Positions 57,300 to 64,000 of a stretch of DNA of 64,000 bases are shown here, piece by piece. Below the pieces are notes generated by a model. That model saw only the letters and a program-made list of their open reading frames with translations, was not told the origin of the DNA and did no database searches. This DNA is from Peribacillus deserti (lineage in GTDB: Bacteria; Bacillota; Bacilli; Bacillales; DSM-1321): the NCBI RefSeq assembly GCF_016909175.1, contig NZ_JAFBFI010000004.1, positions 1-64,000 on the forward strand, written 5' to 3'. Each line of letters starts with the position of its first letter. The first letter of the stretch is position 1. The position numbers were made by a program, and so were the translations under genes.

Positions 57300-57815
57300 C
57301 TAATCCTCCCAATTAATCATACCCTTCCGTCTGAACCACGAAAGAATTCTTCGTTCAATTTTCCTGTTAAACCTTGTCACTAGTCCATCAGTCTGCGCAA
57401 CAGGCACAACAAGGATGGTTTTAAAGCCATTTCTATTGCCTCCAAAAACATCCGTGAGAAGCTGGTCTCCAATTACGACCGTTTCTTCCCTTTTAATCCC
57501 CATTTGGTTTATTGCTCGAATGAAAGCTTTTCCCATAGGTTTTCTCGCTTGAAAGATAAACGGAATTTTCAATGGGTCTGCGAAGCTATGGACCCTTTTT
57601 TCATTATTATTCGAAACAATGGTCACAAGAATTCCATGATCCCTCATATTATCAAACCACTTGATAAGCTGCGGTGTGGCACTTGGCCTGTCCCATTCTA
57701 CAAGAGTATTGTCCAAATCAGTGATAATCCCTTTGATACCCTGCTCCTTTAATCTCTCAGGCGTGATATCCAGAATGCTTTTCGAGTGTTCACTGGGAAG
57801 AAATAATTTTAGCAA
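57300..57815 (-). CDS. yqeG: HAD-superfamily phosphatase YqeG
   Basis: HAD subfamily IIIA hydrolase related to PGP phosphatases. Motif I is ITDLDNTLVEW (about 31-41), motif II VTIVSNNNE, motif III QARKPMGKA and motif IV VVIGDQLLTDV. The length is 171. The substrate is not known for the Firmicute protein; phosphatidylglycerophosphate is possible by homology with PgpA-like HAD enzymes and nearby lipid genes, which is inference. It is the first gene of the yqeG-yqeM operon. Confidence 0.93.
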   Translation of the reverse strand: MLKLFLPSEHSKSILDITPERLKEQGIKGIITDLDNTLVEWDRPSATPQLIKWFDNMRDHGILVTIVSNNNEKRVHSFADPLKIPFIFQARKPMGKAFIRAINQMGIKREETVVIGDQLLTDVFGGNRNGFKTILVVPVAQTDGLVTRFNRKIERRILSWFRRKGMINWED

Positions 57816-58049
57816 TGTCTTTGCACCTCTATATTTTCCATGAAATTTTCCTTATCCATCATACCTAATATTAACGCTCCTTTCAAAAAGAATTTTCCGA
57901 TGGAGAATGATTCAGCTGCAAGGAGAAACGGATGAAAACATATTTGGCTGCTCTTTTTGCCTTTGAAGTATTAGTAAGTAAAGCTACCAACATGAAAAAC
58001 AGCATGTAAAATAAAAAACTTTTCGACAAAAACCTTTACCTTCCTATCT
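57816..58049. other. non-coding gap upstream of yqeG
   Basis: AT-rich DNA between yqeG and the DnaA-box cluster. It must hold the yqeG promoter on the minus strand, but no convincing -35/-10 pair stands out. No reading frame, repeat or hairpin of note is seen. Confidence 0.4.
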
Positions 58050-58148
58050 TGTGGATAAAACTATTCACATTATACCCTTTGTACTATATACGTAAATATT
58101 ACTTTTCAACAAGTTAATCACAACTTATCCACTATTTCTTGTGGATAA
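58050..58148 (+). promoter_or_regulatory. DnaA-box cluster upstream of sda
   Basis: Consensus TTATNCACA. Two perfect boxes lie on the minus strand (58058-58050 and 58148-58140, both TTATCCACA). Near matches are CTATTCACA (58061-58069), TTATCCACT (58125-58133) and TTAATCACA (58114-58122). In B. subtilis DnaA activates sda through such boxes. A -10-like TATAAT lies at 58208-58213. Confidence 0.88.
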
Positions 58149-58293
58149 CAGAACGATTGTTCTCTGCGTTTTATTTTGATAGAGTAGTGGTACATCAAGT
58201 TAAAACTTATAATTATATGCGTAAATCCATGAAAACATAACATACATTCTTAAAAAAATCCGGGTGGAGGTGAAAAGGCTTAAGGCCTGTTAT

Positions 58294-58434
58294 ATGAACA
58301 AGCTTTCAGACGACTTATTAATTGAATCCTACCATAAAGCACGTGAGCTAAAGCTCAGTCCGGAATTCATCCGCCTCATAGAATCTGAAATTGACCGGCG
58401 TACTCTCACACATAAGATAAGACTATATTCATGA
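58294..58434 (+). CDS. sda: sporulation checkpoint inhibitor Sda
   Basis: A 46-residue helical-hairpin protein that inhibits histidine kinase KinA and so delays sporulation while replication is starting or disturbed. The sequence [20 protein letters not shown] then [16 protein letters not shown] is a clear match to B. subtilis Sda, including the LIESY and FIxLIExEI segments. AAGG stands eight bases before ATG 58294; a GGTGGAGGTGA farther upstream could serve an in-frame GTG eight codons earlier. Its promoter region holds several DnaA boxes. Confidence 0.94.
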   Translation: MNKLSDDLLIESYHKARELKLSPEFIRLIESEIDRRTLTHKIRLYS

Positions 58435-58443
58435 TGGATGATC

Positions 58444-58468
58444 GGCCCTGGAAAACAGGGCTTTTATT
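58444..58468 (+). terminator. terminator of sda
   Basis: GCCCTG/CAGGGC stem with a five-base A-rich loop, followed by TTTTATT, ten bases after the sda stop. Confidence 0.85.
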
Positions 58469-58484
58469 AGTTGCCACTGCCTTG

Positions 58485-59291
58485 TTAGCGTACAGGAAGC
58501 TTTACTTCATTTTTTATATACCCAATTTCCTCACCCACATGTACGTTTAGAGGGAAGCTGTTTCCTACAGCTGGTGTGAAAGTTCCCTTCTCGAATAAGA
58601 GGACAACTGTGGAGCCAAAGCTGAAGTAAGCCAGTTCCTCGCCCTTTCCTACTCTTTTCTCCGAATGTGTAACGACAATCGAGTTTACAAACATAGCCCC
58701 GACCTTTACCAGTGAGATATGCCCTCCTTCGTGTTTGAGCTCAGTAATAAGGCGATAATTTTTGGAAAGAGGGTCTCTCCCAAACTTCATTCCCCAGGCA
58801 TTGACGGGGTATGATTTTTTCCCGAGCAGCCACCGCTCGGTTACCTCTCCGCTGACAGGACTGTGAATACGATGATAATGGCTTGGACTCAGGTACATAA
58901 CCATATAACTCCCGCCAATATATTTTTCTAAAACAGCTCCATTGTTTAGCATTTCTTCTATTGAATACTCTTTTCCTTTTACTGTAATCCGCTTATCTGG
59001 GCGTATTTCCCCTATATCCTCAAGTACTCCATCTACAGGACTAACTACTGAACTGCTGTCAGGATGAATATTCCGGGCCTTTTCTTTCAGCTTGCGGACA
59101 AATAAATCGTGCAGTGTAGGAAATTCATTTATACCGCGTTCTACTTCATCCAGGTTCAATTTATATAATTTTACGTATGATGGTATCAAGAACCGGCTGG
59201 CTTTCGATTGTGCGAAACGCTTGAGAGCTCCCGATGTAATACGTCCATTTGTCAGCTCGATCAATGCTCTGTAAAAAGATTGTAGTAGCAA
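58485..59291 (-). CDS. psd: phosphatidylserine decarboxylase proenzyme
   Basis: Makes phosphatidylethanolamine from phosphatidylserine. The proenzyme cleaves itself between G226 and S227 of FGST (225-228) to form the pyruvoyl group. Other family marks are [27 protein letters not shown] (proton-relay histidines) and [11 protein letters not shown]. The length is 268. It is divergent from pssA, with about 125 bp between, so the two steps of the pathway may share control. In B. subtilis psd and pssA lie elsewhere, which marks a difference in local order. Confidence 0.95.
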   Translation of the reverse strand: MLLQSFYRALIELTNGRITSGALKRFAQSKASRFLIPSYVKLYKLNLDEVERGINEFPTLHDLFVRKLKEKARNIHPDSSSVVSPVDGVLEDIGEIRPDKRITVKGKEYSIEEMLNNGAVLEKYIGGSYMVMYLSPSHYHRIHSPVSGEVTERWLLGKKSYPVNAWGMKFGRDPLSKNYRLITELKHEGGHISLVKVGAMFVNSIVVTHSEKRVGKGEELAYFSFGSTVVLLFEKGTFTPAVGNSFPLNVHVGEEIGYIKNEVKLPVR

Positions 59292-59417
59292 TTATAATTC
59301 CTCCATTTAAAAATAGTCCTTTACGAGTTAGCATAAAAAGAATAAAATAAAATATTATTATATAACAAATACTAGAGGGTTTTCCATTATCCTGCAAGTA
59401 TTCAAGGAGTGAGGAAA

Positions 59418-59957
59418 TTGTTTTTGTCCAGCGTGCTAGATGTAACGTTAAAAAAAATTAAATCCCAAACTGCTAATGTGATTACTCTTATTAACTTATC
59501 CCTTGGTGGATTTTCGATAATTTCATGTATCAAAGGCGAATTGAATCTTGCTCTTTTATTAATTTTTTTAGCTGCTCTTGCCGACCGGTTTGATGGTATG
59601 GCTGCCAGATTGCTTAATTCGGAATCCGAGTTAGGTAAACAGCTTGATTCCATGTGTGATATTATATCCTTTGGAGTAGCCCCAGCCCTGCTGCTTTATC
59701 AAGGAATCATATTTGATTTCGGGGCTCCAGGAACATTCTTTACCGTTTTCTATATCGGATGTGGAGCGGTTCGCTTAGCTAAATTTAACATTACTGAAAA
59801 CAACGGATATTTTACAGGGCTGCCAATTACGGCGGCCGGCTGCTTATTAACTTTAAGCTTTTTAGCTATACCCCATTTGGCGTCGGTATCTTTTCTGTTC
59901 TTGATGATTATATTATCATTCTTGATGGTCAGTCCTTTTAAACTTAAAAAAGTTTAA
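59418..59957 (+). CDS. pssA: CDP-diacylglycerol-serine O-phosphatidyltransferase
   Basis: Integral membrane enzyme making phosphatidylserine. The CDP-alcohol phosphotransferase signature D-G-x2-A-R-x8-G-x3-D-x3-D is complete (DGMAAR near residues 58-63, then GKQLDSMCD). Five or six hydrophobic helices follow. The start is ambiguous: GTG 59409 sits within AAGGAGTGAGG, so I prefer TTG 59418, eight bases after AAGGAG, giving 179 residues. Subclass II bacterial type, as in B. subtilis. Divergent from psd. Confidence 0.93.
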   Translation: MFLSSVLDVTLKKIKSQTANVITLINLSLGGFSIISCIKGELNLALLLIFLAALADRFDGMAARLLNSESELGKQLDSMCDIISFGVAPALLLYQGIIFDFGAPGTFFTVFYIGCGAVRLAKFNITENNGYFTGLPITAAGCLLTLSFLAIPHLASVSFLFLMIILSFLMVSPFKLKKV

Positions 59958-59989
59958 AACACGGCTGTTACTTCAAAAATCGTGAAATA

Positions 59990-60030
59990 TAAAAACAGAC
60001 TCCATATATAAAAAGGAGTCTGTTTTTATA
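59990..60030. terminator. bidirectional terminator between pssA and pepF
   Basis: AAAAACAGACTCC pairs perfectly with GGAGTCTGTTTTT around an AT-rich loop, with T-rich tails on both strands between convergent genes. Confidence 0.88.
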
Positions 60031-60032
60031 TT

Positions 60033-61829
60033 TTATTGAACTTTTACTTTCGTCAATTCCAAAAATTCTTCTACGTCCTTCATGCACATAGATACAGCTT
60101 CATCCCAAAAGTCTCTTTTGGTTAGATCTGCTCCTAAGTGTTTCATTGCAAGCTCCTCGACCTTCATTGAACCCGTATCCTGAAGCAGCTTAATATATTT
60201 TTGCTCGAAGCTTTCCCCTTCTTCAATAGCCTTTTTGTATATACCCAGTGAAAATAAATAGCCAAATGTATAAGGGAAATTATAGAAAGGAACTCCTGTA
60301 ATAAAGAAATGAAGCTTTGAAGCCCAGAATAGCGGGTGATACTCTTCAAGAGCATCGCCATAAGCCTCCTTTTGAGCCTCTTCCATCAGTTCATTCAGCC
60401 GCGATGCACCAACAACACCCTGTTTTCGTTCTTCATAATAATTAGTTTCAAAGATAAATCTTGCATGTATGTTCATTAATAACGCCACAGAACGCTGAAC
60501 TTTATCCTCCAGGAGAGCCAGCTTTTCATCTTCATTTTTTGCTTCCTTTACAGCCGCATCAGATACTATTAATTCTGCAAAAGTGGAAGCAGTTTCAGCG
60601 ACATTCATGGCATAGCCTCTGTTTAAGTAATGCGATTCCTTTAATACATAAGAATGAAAGGCATGGCCCAGTTCATGCGCAAGCGTGGACACATTGGAAG
60701 GTGTTCCTGAATAGGTCATAAAGATTCTTGACTGGCCGCTCTCGGGAAATCCAGTACAAAAACCTCCAGGAGATTTGTTATCTCTATCTTCGGCTTCAAT
60801 CCAGCTGTCCTTGAATGCTTTTTCTGTGAATCGGGTAAGTTCTTTGCCGAATTTGGAAAACTGATTAAGTATGAACTCGGCACCTTCCTGGTATGGCATC
60901 ACACCTGCAGATTGGGTAACAGGAGCATCCAGGTCAAACCAGCTTAGTTTTTTCACGCCTAACAGTTCAGCTTTGCGGTTCAGATACTGTTTCAGCGGCC
61001 CTTTTTGTTCTGCAATTGCACTCCACATACTATGTAAGGTTTCTTTGCTCATTCTATTAATATCAAGAGGTTCTTTTAGAACATCATCCCATCCGCGTCT
61101 GCCATATACACTTAGTCTGAAACCGGATAGATGGTTTAAAGTATTTGCAAATAAATCAGCCTTTTCACCCCATGCTTTTTCCCAATTTCTAAACAAATCC
61201 TCCCGTACTTTTCGGTCAGGATCGGAAAATTTATTTGAAGCCTGGCCGACAGATAATTGTTTTAATTCACCCTGATCCTGAACAGGGATCTTAACTGAGC
61301 TGACTAAAACATCATACATTTGTCCCCAGCCGTGATAACCGTCAACAGACAACTGGTTGATTAACGATTCCTCTTCTACAGAAAGCTTTTCCATGACTCT
61401 TTCTCTTCGCTCTTCAAGAACAAATCGAACTTCCTTTAAATCATTGTCTTTTAGAATAGCCTGGAAAAACTGTTCTTCCAGCTGTGCAAGCTTTACATCA
61501 AAAGCATTTAAGGCGCTGGAGAATTCGGCGCTAAAGCCTGTAACTTTTCCTCTGTGCTCTCTTGCCCTGGTATCCGTAGTATCCTGCGCTTCCAAACAGC
61601 TTATGAAAGCACCTGCCTGGCGCAGTTTAGCTCCAACTAAAGCAAACTGTTCTAATATATGAATAATAACGTCCTTGTCTGTCGGCTCAGATGTGACATT
61701 CCAGCTGTTAATAAGCTTCTTAAATTCTGAAAGGTCTTGTTCTACCCCAGATAAATGAGCAGCAAATTCTTCTGAATGGCTTCCGCCTTGAAAAAACACA
61801 TCTAAATCCCATCTCAAAGAATAATTCAT
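60033..61829 (-). CDS. pepF: M3-family oligoendopeptidase (PepF type)
   Basis: Zinc metallopeptidase that degrades oligopeptides in the cytosol. The HExxH motif is HELGHAFHSYV near residues 389-399, with the third ligand glutamate in NVAETASTFAEL. The preceding GGFCTGFPESGQSRIFM and the C-terminal region match the PepF/M3B clan. The length is 598. No signal peptide. It is single-gene and not part of the B. subtilis order around sigK; PepF paralogues are common in Bacilli, so it may be a second copy. Confidence 0.93.
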   Translation of the reverse strand: MNYSLRWDLDVFFQGGSHSEEFAAHLSGVEQDLSEFKKLINSWNVTSEPTDKDVIIHILEQFALVGAKLRQAGAFISCLEAQDTTDTRAREHRGKVTGFSAEFSSALNAFDVKLAQLEEQFFQAILKDNDLKEVRFVLEERRERVMEKLSVEEESLINQLSVDGYHGWGQMYDVLVSSVKIPVQDQGELKQLSVGQASNKFSDPDRKVREDLFRNWEKAWGEKADLFANTLNHLSGFRLSVYGRRGWDDVLKEPLDINRMSKETLHSMWSAIAEQKGPLKQYLNRKAELLGVKKLSWFDLDAPVTQSAGVMPYQEGAEFILNQFSKFGKELTRFTEKAFKDSWIEAEDRDNKSPGGFCTGFPESGQSRIFMTYSGTPSNVSTLAHELGHAFHSYVLKESHYLNRGYAMNVAETASTFAELIVSDAAVKEAKNEDEKLALLEDKVQRSVALLMNIHARFIFETNYYEERKQGVVGASRLNELMEEAQKEAYGDALEEYHPLFWASKLHFFITGVPFYNFPYTFGYLFSLGIYKKAIEEGESFEQKYIKLLQDTGSMKVEELAMKHLGADLTKRDFWDEAVSMCMKDVEEFLELTKVKVQ

Positions 61830-62013
61830 CTTCTTTTACCCCCTTTTTCTACATATATTATATGGCTTTTTTTAAATTTTTTCTATTTTTAAACAATAGT
61901 GGATCACACTGGAAGGATAAACTGAACTCTAACAGGTTATAGCCAGCGGCAGCCTGGATTTGCGGACCCATTTGTCCAAAGCTGGACAGCCATTTGAAAA
62001 AAATAAAATCCGT

Positions 62014-62047
62014 ACAGACACAGACAAGGCCTTTCAGACATACACAT
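62014..62047 (+). promoter_or_regulatory. candidate SigE promoter of sigK
   Basis: CATACACAT (62039-62047) fits a SigE -10, and ACAGACACAGACA lies at -35 distance; I recall the same CAGACACAGAC and CATACA blocks upstream of B. subtilis sigK. It lies 40-70 bp before the sigK start. Confidence 0.5.
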
Positions 62048-62086
62048 GTTTAATAGGCGTGTGCCTAAAACAACGGAGGTGTAGCG

Positions 62087-62800
62087 ATGCCCGGTATTTT
62101 TACTGCAATAAGCTATATGGTAAAGGAACTCTTTTTATTAGTTTCTTATGTAAAAAACAATGCTTTTCCTCAGCCCTTGTCAGCACAAGATGAACGTAAA
62201 TACCTGCTTCTTATGGCGGAAGGCGACAGTGAGGCAAGAAATATTCTTATAGAGCATAACCTTCGGCTTGTGGCCCATATTGTCAAAAAGTTTGAAAATA
62301 CAGGGGAGGATACAGAAGATCTCATCTCCATCGGCACCATCGGCCTGATAAAAGCCATCGAAAGCTATTCTGAGGGCAAAGGGACTAAGCTGGCTACTTA
62401 TGCAGCCCGCTGTATTGAGAACGAAATTTTGATGCACCTGAGAGCAACTAAGAAAACAAAGAAAGATGTTTCACTCCATGATCCAATTGGACAGGACAAA
62501 GAAGGAAATGAGATTAGCTTGATTGATGTTTTAAAATCTGAGTCGGAAGATGTGGTCGACACCATTCAATTAAACTTGGAAATTGAAAAGGTTAAGCAGT
62601 TTATTGATGTATTAGATGATCGAGAAAAAGAAGTTATAATAGGCCGGTTTGGACTTGATCTGCAGAAAGAAAAAACACAGAGGGAAATTGCCAAGGAGCT
62701 GGGGATATCGAGGAGTTATGTTTCACGAATAGAAAAACGCGCCCTCATGAAAATGTTCCACGAATTTTACCGGGCAGAAAAAGAAAAAAGGAAAGGCTGA
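62087..62800 (+). CDS. sigK: late mother-cell sigma factor SigK (pro-form), uninterrupted
   Basis: Sporulation sigma factor for late mother-cell genes. It is made as an inactive precursor: residues 1-20 form a hydrophobic pro-sequence and the mature protein should start at Y21 ([10 protein letters not shown]), the SpoIVFB cleavage point in B. subtilis. Region 2 has [13 protein letters not shown] and [16 protein letters not shown]; region 4 has [25 protein letters not shown]. The gene is continuous over 237 codons, so there is no skin-type element and no recombinase requirement. CGGAGGTG precedes the ATG. Confidence 0.97.
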   Translation: MPGIFTAISYMVKELFLLVSYVKNNAFPQPLSAQDERKYLLLMAEGDSEARNILIEHNLRLVAHIVKKFENTGEDTEDLISIGTIGLIKAIESYSEGKGTKLATYAARCIENEILMHLRATKKTKKDVSLHDPIGQDKEGNEISLIDVLKSESEDVVDTIQLNLEIEKVKQFIDVLDDREKEVIIGRFGLDLQKEKTQREIAKELGISRSYVSRIEKRALMKMFHEFYRAEKEKRKG

Positions 62801-62820
62801 ATTGCCTTCCTTTTTTTCTT
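62789..62820 (+). terminator. terminator overlapping the sigK stop codon
   Basis: AAGGAAAGGC pairs with GCCTTCCTT (one bulged A) around TGAATT; the loop begins with the TGA stop. Seven T residues follow. Confidence 0.82.
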
Positions 62821-62860
62821 TTCATATAATTTAATAAATTCATTTCATTCATCCTGAGTT

Positions 62861-63691
62861 CTAATCAATCGAATACCTATAATATTCCTGTGTATTGAAC
62901 GGCTGAAACCCACATGAGGTATATAACCGTAATGCATGCTCGTTCTTTGCTTCTACCTCAAGGTAAATATCATGGCCTGATTCCCGCTCCTGTAAGATGA
63001 CAGTTTTCAGGACCTGGCGCCCAATCCCCTTACCCTGAAATTCTGGAAGCACTGAAAAACCATAGATCCATGAATCTTTTTGGTTGAAGCATGAAACTCT
63101 TATCTTTCCCACAGCTTCCTCTTCATGTTCAATTATATATGAATGCTGATTTCTTTCTTTCCGGGTTTCCATATTAAACCTGGCTGCTTCTTCCCTTCTT
63201 AAACCAAAGCATCTGGCATCCAGTTCAATTTCCAGCTTAGTGTCTTCCTCAGTCCTAGGCCGTACCACCACATCCATTTCGATGTTCAATACAGCTTCCT
63301 GCCACTTCATTTGGTATTCAGAGAAAGCATAATTAAAAGGGACTCTTTTCAAAAACTGCTTTCCCGACTGTGAATTTACAGGAGCATTGAATAAAATCTC
63401 ACGGAAATGTTTAGCTTTAATCTCTTCCAGTGCGTTTTGATACAAAGAAGTGAAAATACCTTTACGGCGGTATTCAGGATGCACCAGGCCGCATAGTTCA
63501 ACTTTGCTGCCGAAATCATAAACACCAATAAAGCCGATAAGTCTGCCTTGATCAAAAAAAGAATGTTTATTCAGTTCATCTTCACTTTTTTGCTCAAGCG
63601 TCTCCCAATTCAATTTTAATTGAATATGCTCCTCTTCCTCGCATAGTTCCTGTAATTGTTTTAATTCTGCTAAATGCTGTACAGCCTTCAC
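62861..63691 (-). CDS. GNAT-family N-acetyltransferase with two tandem domains
   Basis: Predicted acetyl-CoA-dependent acetyltransferase of unknown substrate. Two GNAT-like halves are visible: residues about 45-125 with LCGLVHPEYRRKGIFTSLY and about 140-276 with YGFSVLPEFQGKGIGRQVL, the second having the better acetyl-CoA loop (QGKGIG). The C-terminal ARLYTSCGF-type end (ALRLYTSCGFQ) is typical. The start is GTG 63691, seven bases after GGGGG. The length is 276. It converges on sigK; neighbours give no hint of substrate. Confidence 0.88.
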   Translation of the reverse strand: MKAVQHLAELKQLQELCEEEEHIQLKLNWETLEQKSEDELNKHSFFDQGRLIGFIGVYDFGSKVELCGLVHPEYRRKGIFTSLYQNALEEIKAKHFREILFNAPVNSQSGKQFLKRVPFNYAFSEYQMKWQEAVLNIEMDVVVRPRTEEDTKLEIELDARCFGLRREEAARFNMETRKERNQHSYIIEHEEEAVGKIRVSCFNQKDSWIYGFSVLPEFQGKGIGRQVLKTVILQERESGHDIYLEVEAKNEHALRLYTSCGFQPFNTQEYYRYSID

Positions 63692-63812
63692 CTCATTTCC
63701 CCCTTTTCCCGTAAATTATCGTTCCTTAGCCGGTATCTTTATAAAACCATAATAGTCCTTTTCGATTTAATAATTTAGTCATAAGAATCTCCACCTTCTT
63801 TGGAATTTTGAA

Positions 63813-63953
63813 TTACATGATATTTCCGATTTGCAGCGATTTATCGATGTTTTTTTCATGCCACTCTTTTATAGATTCCTGATGCAAAGCTTCTTGGCGG
63901 CTTAATCCTTTTTTCTTGATAATAATGGTAAAGAAAAGCATATGGATGGTCAT
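63813..63953 (-). CDS. YrzI-family small protein
   Basis: A 46-residue frame, MTIHMLFFTIIIKKKGLSRQ continuing EALHQESIKEW, with an excellent ribosome binding site (CAGGAGGTGATTG) directly before the ATG. The N-terminus, M-T-[IL]-x-x-LFFT-I-x-I-x-[KR]-[KR], is that of the tiny YrzI family, often several copies per Bacillus genome and suspected of sporulation links. A short hydrophobic start and a charged helical tail are visible. I recognise the family from memory; the function is unknown. Confidence 0.8.
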   Translation of the reverse strand: MTIHMLFFTIIIKKKGLSRQEALHQESIKEWHEKNIDKSLQIGNIM

Positions 63954-64000
63954 ACAATCACCTCCTGAAATTTCGCACTAAGGACTTTCTCTCTTACATC

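Overview
The window is a stretch of chromosomal backbone from a low-GC, endospore-forming Firmicute of the family Bacillaceae (Bacillus sensu lato). The evidence is the gene order, which follows the nfo-sigA-dnaK-comE-sigK part of the Bacillus subtilis map almost gene by gene, together with sporulation genes (yqfC, yqfD, spoIIP, gpr, sda, sigK, yqzM, a YrzI-like peptide), late competence genes (comEA, comEB, comEC, comER) and strong AGGAGG-type ribosome binding sites. I cannot name the species. Apart from a few divergent genes, everything is on the minus strand, so operons read from high to low coordinates.

Layout, low to high coordinates. 0.2-6.5 kb: nfo and cshB, yqfQ and ispH (plus strand), then trmK-yqfO. 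6.5-13.2 kb: cccA, an unrecognised five-helix membrane protein, the macromolecular synthesis operon yqxD-dnaG-sigA, and the gluconeogenesis regulators ccpN-ppsR. 13.6-17.3 kb: glyQS behind a glycine T-box. 17.3-22.8 kb: pgpH-ybeY-dgkA-cdd-era-yqzL-recO. 22.9-28.4 kb: sporulation pair yqfC-yqfD with phoH, then yqeZ-floA-(unknown) under a textbook SigW promoter. 28.5-31 kb: rpsU-yqeY, a Na/Pi transporter and deoC. 31-41 kb: the heat-shock operon hrcA-grpE-dnaK-dnaJ-prmA-rsmE-mtaB with a CIRCE operator, then lepA-hemW. 43-51.8 kb: gpr-spoIIP-yqxA, rpsT, holA, yqzM and comEA-comEB-comEC. 51.9-57.8 kb: comER and the yqeG-yqeH-aroE-yhbY-nadD-yqeK-rsfS-yqeM operon. 58-64 kb: sda behind a cluster of DnaA boxes, divergent psd/pssA, pepF, intact sigK, a GNAT acetyltransferase and a YrzI-like peptide.

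The genes form a housekeeping, stress and development core: replication initiation and its checkpoint (dnaG, holA, DnaA boxes, sda), translation and ribosome assembly (glyQS, era, ybeY, yqeH, rsfS, lepA, prmA, rsmE, trmK, mtaB), proteostasis (hrcA regulon), membrane lipids (psd, pssA, dgkA, floA), DNA uptake (comE) and sporulation/germination.

I see no prophage, insertion sequence, CRISPR array or defence system. The most unusual content lies between genes. A family of structured repeats of roughly 110-200 bp has three nested pairs of complementary arms that change in sequence from copy to copy while staying complementary. Copies sit downstream of nfo, between the glycine T-box and glyQ, between dnaK and dnaJ, and (decayed) near ccpN/glyS and lepA. 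A second curiosity is a near-perfect palindrome in front of yqfC. It looks at once like the terminator of the floA operon, the hiding place of the yqfC ribosome binding site, and the location of a SigE-type -10 element.
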